Below are positions 58,701-64,000 of a stretch of 64,000 bases of DNA, piece by piece; position 1 is the stretch's first letter; each line of letters begins with the position of its first letter. The translations under genes were made by a program, and so were the position numbers. Below the pieces are notes generated by a model, which saw only the letters and a program-made list of their open reading frames with translations, ran no database searches and was not told the origin of the DNA. The stretch comes from Allodiplogaster sudhausi (taxonomy: Eukaryota; Nematoda; Chromadorea; Rhabditida; Diplogasteridae), in contig CALZFC010000030.1 of the NCBI GenBank assembly GCA_945643635.1, forward strand, positions 3,043,001-3,107,000, written 5' to 3'.

Positions 58701-61700
58701 TGGAATTCCATTGAAAGGAGTTCACTTGTACCAAATTTCATCCTCTTTCTTATGATGTATGTTTTGACAGGCGAAAATGTTTTTACAGTAGTTTTTTAAG
58801 CCTTCTAATTGTACATAACGAAATTTCCCATATAAATTGAAACTTTTCAATAAAATAATGTATGTAACATTTGAAGGTCTCCGTGAGAGCTCTTAGATGA
58901 TATACTTACAATTTTGTAATATTGACATTGAGCGCAGTTATGGATCGAAGAATGCGCTTGCACGGTGTTACAGTTTACACTGGATCATGTTCAAGCGTTT
59001 GGGAACCTAAGAGCGAGACGTTCATTTCTTTTGAAAGAGACATATGTTGTAGCAAATTTCACGCACCTTTAGCGAATATAGGAGTCGTTCTGCAGAAATG
59101 AGCATAAAATGCTTAAGTTGGCCAAAAACCGCCTTCGAAAATATTTAGGGCCGTATTTTAGGCCCAAAATGAAATTTTATGAAAGCATCATCAACACGAA
59201 AATTAAAGCCCCTTGAAAAAGCTATCCAATGATACCTTGAGGGTTGTCTAACTATAAGTTTTTAGCGAGTTATGACAAGTGAAAGTTTTAACGTTACAGC
59301 ACCGGGTCCCGCACGGAAAATTATTTTCAAGTTTGAAATATAGCCTATTTTGTTGGCCACGTCGAGTTGTATACTGTAACCAATTTTCATGAACAAATTC
59401 GAAAAACAAATCCTAGGGCAGGCCTTGATCGAAGGATACTGACATGCTCTCTTAAATAAGAAAATCTAATGCCTTTAAGGGGATCCTCTGTTTGTCGTTC
59501 CTTGACCAGCACTTGTTGGTCATCAGCATCATTCTCGTTGCTGCTCTATTCGTCGTCATTGCAAGCAGCTGCTTCATCGTGCGAATGTTAGAGAAAAGCA
59601 CTTTCGAATCTAATCTTTAAAAGCCTTTTAAAAGCAGTGTCTTTAAAAGCATATTTCTAATGTATTACAAACCAAAGTCTAGGCAGAAGAAGAAGGAGAA
59701 CGACCGTCTGAACGAGATGTGGCGCATTCCTTACATGACTCTTAGCAAGGTATTCCTACTCTTTCAAATTGTTTGTACTTGTTTATCTGGTAGATGTCCG
59801 TATTTCTCTCTCTGAAATCTCGCTTAATTCTGTGTTGCCTTACATAGACTTGCACCGTTGCATCCCTTGCACAATGCGTCACGGCCGCGCCGACTTCCCT
59901 CGACACATCGGCCAATGACATCAAATGGACGACTAACGACGAGGCATGTGTTCAATTGTAAGCAATAAGAGAATCAGCCATTCCTTTCGCAACTTCTTCA
60001 TTGATCTTAATTACATTATTCACCTGGCTGACATAGTAACTATAACTCAGAAATTTAATGAGCCCCCCCACAGGACTCGAAGAGCTACAGCCTGTATTAC
60101 TATCAAGGTGAAGCCGTAGTTGCGACCAAATACGTCACTACCGTGCGTGTCGTTGACGACAAGTTGTGGCGGATCAGGCAGGTGAGAGAAAGCTAAGAAA
60201 AGAATTGACACGCCATGAACACCTTCGTCGGAATATTCTATGCAATACTGCAGAAAATTCATAGCTGCGCGATTTGAATAATCTTGATCGATTTTGCGAT
60301 TAACCATCGAATCAATCAACTAGCACCTCGCATTATTGAGTTGCGCCTGCTCGAGCATGACAACCTGAATCGTTTCATTGGCCTTTCACTCGATGGCCCA
60401 GTAATGATGTCTGTGTGGAAGTACTGCGAACGAGGAAGCTTGAGGGTAATTTTAGGCAAATTATGTTTTAGTAAAGTGCAAATTAAATTAACTCCTGAGC
60501 CCCTTTATTTTACAATACTCTAGTTTATGGTAATTTTTTTTGAGGATCTGATCGCGAGAGGAACGCTGACCATGGATAGCGTCATAATGTTCTCGCTATT
60601 AAGTGACATCGTTGCAGTAGGTCTACTACGAACGAACTTTATAGTATCTGTTAACGAACTTTATAGTATCTATTGTTCCAAATCAATAGAATGTACGCAT
60701 GTATGTTGTATGATAGTAGACTGACTCTGCAGGGTCTACATTTCATTCATCATTCTTTCCTCAAATATCATGGTCAGCTCACATCCAAGTGTTGTTTGGT
60801 GGATGACCGATGGCAGGTAAGGCGCTTCTTCTAAGGGGTTTTTTTTCTAGATCCAAATTGTAAATTTTTACAGATAAAGCTCTCATACTATGGCCTCCGC
60901 TTCATACGATCAGTGCAGAAGTCCGAACCAGAAGGTTGAGCCGCGTTTTTGCTTGAAAAGGTGACGAAAAGGTATCTTCTGTCTTCCTAGATCTGTTGTG
61001 GACGGCGCCGGAGCTGCTCCGTTCGAGCTACGGCGATGGCACATCGGCAGGCGACATCTACTCCTTCGGCATCATATGCGCCGAGGTCATCACGCGTCGC
61101 AACGCGTGGCACGCAATCGAGAAACAACCGGACGGTCTGAATGTTCTGCTCTTATTTGAAGAAAAAAAAAGCAACTATCAAAACTCAAAGTTCAAGTAAA
61201 TCAAAAACACCAAATCGGTCACGCTAATCGCCTTTTCGTCCAGAAATCAAATCATGTTCATAAATGCCATCTCACTACTGTTCTTCTCCTCAGAAATTCT
61301 CTTCCTACTCCGCAAGGGCGGCAAGCCGCCGTTGCGGCCAGAACTGTGCTTCAAGGACAACTCGGATCTCAACCCTGGAATTGTCGGAGAATATATTATA
61401 TTGAAAAAAAACTCTATATTTTTTAGCGTATATGTACGTACTTATATCAACATTTTCGAGCACAACTGCGAAGGAACAAAGCAGTTTTAAAGATTAGTGG
61501 ATTAATGTACGACAAGTGCTTACAAAATGCAGACCTCGACCGTTTTGCGAATGGGCATATACATAAACGTAACTGCAAATCGTAGATACATTACTCCATA
61601 TTATATGTAATTTACTACAGCTTTCGCCTGAAACACTGCAATGGCTGTATTGTATTGAAATGAAATACTGAATTGAAACATTGCCATTGCAATGTTTCAA

Positions 61701-63774
61701 TTCAGTATTTCATTTCAATACAGTTCATATTGCCATAAACTGCAGCTGCACCTGATCCGCGACTGCTGGACAGAAGAGGCGAACGATAGACCGAGCATTG
61801 ATCTCGTTCATAGTCATCTCAAGAACCTGACAACGCATTCCGGGAGGTTATCAAATTAAAATAGAATTATTGAATAAACATTTTAACATAGTTTTACGTA
61901 TACAGAAGCGACAACTTAATGGACCACATCTTCAACATTCTCGAATCGTATGCCGGTTCTCTTGAAAAAGAGGCAAGTTTTGCTACTCCAAGATTGACAT
62001 AGGAGGGCATTTTGAATGTATTTGTCGTGTAATATTAGATGTACAAACTTTTCCACTCATATAAAACTATGTACCAAGCTGCATACATATATGTTTCATT
62101 CTGTTGAGGTGGCGGCTCGTACGAAAGACCTTGAGGACGAGAAGGCGAAGATGGATGAGCTTTTGTATAAAACGCTGCCACGGTTAGCTAATCTTCTTAA
62201 TTTTATCAATGCAAGATCTTTGGATGGTTACCATTTGATGATCGTGCCTGAATAAAAGCATATAGGTTCTTCCCTTATAAAACAATTGACAATAAAACAT
62301 GACGCCCGAAAATGTTCCTGCTAATTTAAAATGTCTGGTATACTGAAATGGAGAAGATGAAAAAACACTAGTACATCCGCGAGGAGCAGAGAAAGGGTGT
62401 CTTTAATCCGAAACATGATTCGCAGTGAGGTGGCTGAGAGTCTGCATTGTGGAAAGCGAGTCTTCCCAGAGTTGTTCGAGAGCGTCACCATCTGCGTCTC
62501 GGATATCGCGCGCTTCACGAGCGTTGTCGAGAAGTGCACTCCGATGCAGGTCATCATCCACTTATTGCCTCCTTTCTTCAGCGCCCTCTCACCCCCTCTT
62601 CACACACATCCTCCAGCTTCCCAGTAATTATAACAACACACCAACACAGGCGGTCGACCTCATGAATGATGTATGCAACGTAATCGACTACACGATTGAT
62701 GCGCATGACGTCTACAAGGTATTCAGTTGAACACAATCTTCAGCTTGAGAAGGCTTCAACCGTAAATGACAAAGAATCTTTTCATAGAAGAGAGAATCAA
62801 GCTCGGAATCATCTCACAAAATTGTTCAAAAATATTTTTCTCAAAAACGAATTTGTATACTTGAAATGCATCTAAATGAAGATGGAGAAAGTGCAGCAAC
62901 GCTTTCCTAAGGTGGAGACGGTGGGCGACCGCTACATGAGCGTGTCCGGCCTCCCCACACGCAATGGCAAGGAGCACGTGCGCGTGATCGCGCAGCTCGC
63001 TCTCGCACTCCGAGACGCCGTCGCCGCCCTGCACGTGGCACATCTGCCGAAGGAGAAGCTCGTGCTGCGTCTTGGCGTCCACTCAGGAATGACACAACCC
63101 ATTCTCATATGCCACTACATTGAAACTACAAACTGGCCGTCTTTTGTCTTCCTTTCGCCAAACATGCCTTCCTTTAAGCTCCTCAAAAATGTGCAGCCCA
63201 TCATAGACTAGCCAAAAGAGAGGCAGGCAGCTTTCCTTTCCCCCTCGTAAGCCGTCGATTACTTCAGGCTCATGCGTGGCTGGAGTGGTAGGCAAGACGA
63301 CGCTCCGTTACTGCCTCTTCGGCGACACGGTCACGACGGCGAATCGCATGGAGAGCAGCGGAAAAGGTATTACTCACCACCAAAATGCTTATTTTTATCG
63401 GTAGGCTTTATTAATCGATAAAACGGAATAACAATGGTACTAATTTTTTAACAAATCAGCCGGTCGCATCCAGCTGTCACTAGAGACGCAGCAGCTACTA
63501 CTACAAGACGCGCACAATCGCTGCTTCAACATCGAGAGCCGTGGAGACATTCTGATCAAGGTTGGGGCCTTCTGACCTTCGTATTAGATCTGCTGCTCTT
63601 TTCCGGTTTTCCACTTGACGCTATGAGGTGTGTTTTTCTTTGCCCAGTAATTTTGTTTCGCGCCTCAGTCTTTATTTTGATCGACAGGGACTCGGTGTGG
63701 TAGAAACCTTCTGGCTGCACGGCTTGATTTCTGAATCGGAAGATCGCCTCTCGCAATTCAACCTCCAAGATTAG
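52749..63774 (+). CDS. gcy: Receptor-type guanylyl cyclase (GCY family), about 31 exons
   Basis: Exons from 52749-52802 (signal peptide [10 protein letters not shown]) to 63688-63774 join to 1104 aa. The extracellular ANF-receptor domain begins near residue 67 ([40 protein letters not shown]). The transmembrane helix is residues 506-530, exon 59510-59586. A pseudokinase domain follows ([49 protein letters not shown]), then a coiled-coil linker and the cyclase domain from 887. Metal-binding Asp913 and Asp957, guanine-specifying Glu953 and Cys1025, and Arg1036 are present, but the catalytic Asn position is Thr1032. Such receptors make cGMP in chemosensory neurons. GC donors occur at 59944 and 61973, probably at 56521. 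The intron at 63087 appears to start with GA inside the conserved HSG motif. The exon 9/10 junction near 56520/56881 is uncertain. Many acceptors end in GAG or AAG. Confidence 0.88.
53109..53161. repeat. Inverted repeat, 15-bp arms
   Basis: TATTTTTGGCACGGA at 53109-53123 and its exact reverse complement at 53147-53161, in the first intron of the cyclase gene. Confidence 0.85.
55933..55974. repeat. Perfect 19-bp hairpin with 4-nt loop
   Basis: GGACAACATTCAAGTCATA, loop CAAT, then the exact reverse complement. It lies in the intron between cyclase exons 55646-55755 and 56027-56149. Confidence 0.95.
56551..56738. mobile_element. MITE with 60-bp inverted ends in a cyclase intron
   Basis: The left end TATATGACGGTGCAAACTAA and the right end, read inward as TATATGACGGTACAAGCTTT, are inverted repeats that continue for about 60 bp (GCGTTTTCGA, CCGTTATGCACA). 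TA-rich flanks suit a TA or TATA target. The left end brings in a possible GT donor (GACG|gtgcaa) that could extend exon 9 of the cyclase gene. Confidence 0.8.
57298..59446. mobile_element. 2.1-kb foldback element in the intron before the TM exon
   Basis: The two arms are inverted copies: 57333-57712 pairs with 59046-59420 (landmarks CCTAGGAATTT / AAATCCTAGG, ACTCGACGTGGCCAACAAAA, AGCATTTTATGCTCATTTCT), and 58182-58560 pairs with 58690-59045 (TTCAAGCGTTTGGGAACCTA, GGTCTCCGTGAGAGCTCTTA). Partial pairing continues out to 57298 and 59446. The centre is near 58620. Identity is above 85%. No transposase frame exists; open frames here are readings of the arms. The left arm is interrupted at 57713-58181. 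Confidence 0.85.
57713..58181. mobile_element. 468-bp insertion nested in the left foldback arm
   Basis: The right arm reads continuously across the matching point (near 59045), so this segment was inserted into the left arm after the element formed. AAC repeats at both edges may be a short target duplication. The insert is GC-richer in the middle and has a minus-strand open frame (about 57836-57975) with exon-like codon use, containing [16 protein letters not shown]. Its origin is not recognised. Confidence 0.6.
61651..61722. repeat. Perfect 34-bp hairpin with 4-nt loop
   Basis: Positions 61651-61684 and 61689-61722 are exact reverse complements separated by CATT, inside the cyclase intron 61383-61745. 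It ends 23 nt before the next exon, so it could affect splicing. Confidence 0.95.
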
Positions 63775-64000
63775 AGCTGCAGTTGTTCAAGCTGACTGGC
63801 CTCGAAAAATTTTTTTTTGGTTGAATTTCTTTTTTTTTAGTTTTTATATTATTCGAATGTCCCAACATATACATATGTATACTGTTTTCTTCGACTTTGT
63901 TCGATATGGTGCACTGTTACCCATTATTGTACGATCTTTAGTTCAGAGTTGAGAAGGACGTGTTTCTGCGAGCAGCGGCAACCTTGTTGCGTTTGGATGA
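63775..64000. other. 3' flank of the cyclase gene
   Basis: T-rich sequence after the stop codon; no AATAAA is evident. The last 60 bases (after a tagttcag acceptor-like motif at about 63945) are open in one frame to a TGA and could be the edge of another exon, but there is too little to judge. Confidence 0.35.

Noticed and set aside
1..64000. Bacterial, viral or retroelement coding regions
   Set aside because: No reverse transcriptase, integrase, transposase, capsid or operon-with-RBS pattern was found in any frame.

Overview
This is eukaryotic DNA, most likely from a nematode. Genes are split into many short, GC-rich exons by AT-rich or CT-rich introns. The window encodes a small nematode-type major sperm protein (MSP) domain protein and a receptor guanylyl cyclase of the large nematode GCY type. 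Several start codons lie just downstream of a lone 3' splice site, as expected for spliced-leader trans-splicing. The clade cannot be fixed from the sequence. Long (CT)n/(GA)n tracts fill introns and spacers and create many spurious serine/leucine or arginine/glutamate open frames.

Layout. 1-6.6 kb: no supported gene, one TA-flanked MITE. 6.6-10.5 kb (+): six-exon secreted cystine-knot protein with the neurotrophin/NGF signature, the most surprising gene here. 12.2-19.3 kb (-): complete 24-exon non-lysosomal glucosylceramidase (GBA2). 19.3-35.5 kb: a run of minus-strand genes: an unidentified multi-exon gene ending 21 nt before the GBA2 start codon, a compact EVH1/WH1 (WASP-type) protein, and the 3' part of another unidentified gene. 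A small TATA-driven plus-strand gene lies among them at 24.6 kb, and a 1.2-kb TIR element at 31.5 kb. 36.0-42.1 kb (+): 19-exon ZNF277-type C2H2 zinc-finger protein. 43.4-48.5 kb (-): tandemly duplicated single-exon gene. One copy carries a stop and a frameshift. The other is split by a 1437-bp TIR element carrying an intact MSP-domain gene; the first copy preserves the empty site. 50.4-51.9 kb (+): three-exon unidentified gene. 52.7-63.8 kb (+): receptor guanylyl cyclase, about 31 exons, its introns loaded with MITE and foldback elements.

Exons were joined by hand using reading phase, splice motifs and family conservation. Phases close without frame errors for the neurotrophin-like gene (212 aa), GBA2 (823 aa), ZNF277 (693 aa), the EVH1 gene (222 aa from the first Met) and the cyclase (1104 aa, two junctions uncertain). 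Family assignments rest on recalled conserved motifs, not on a database search.
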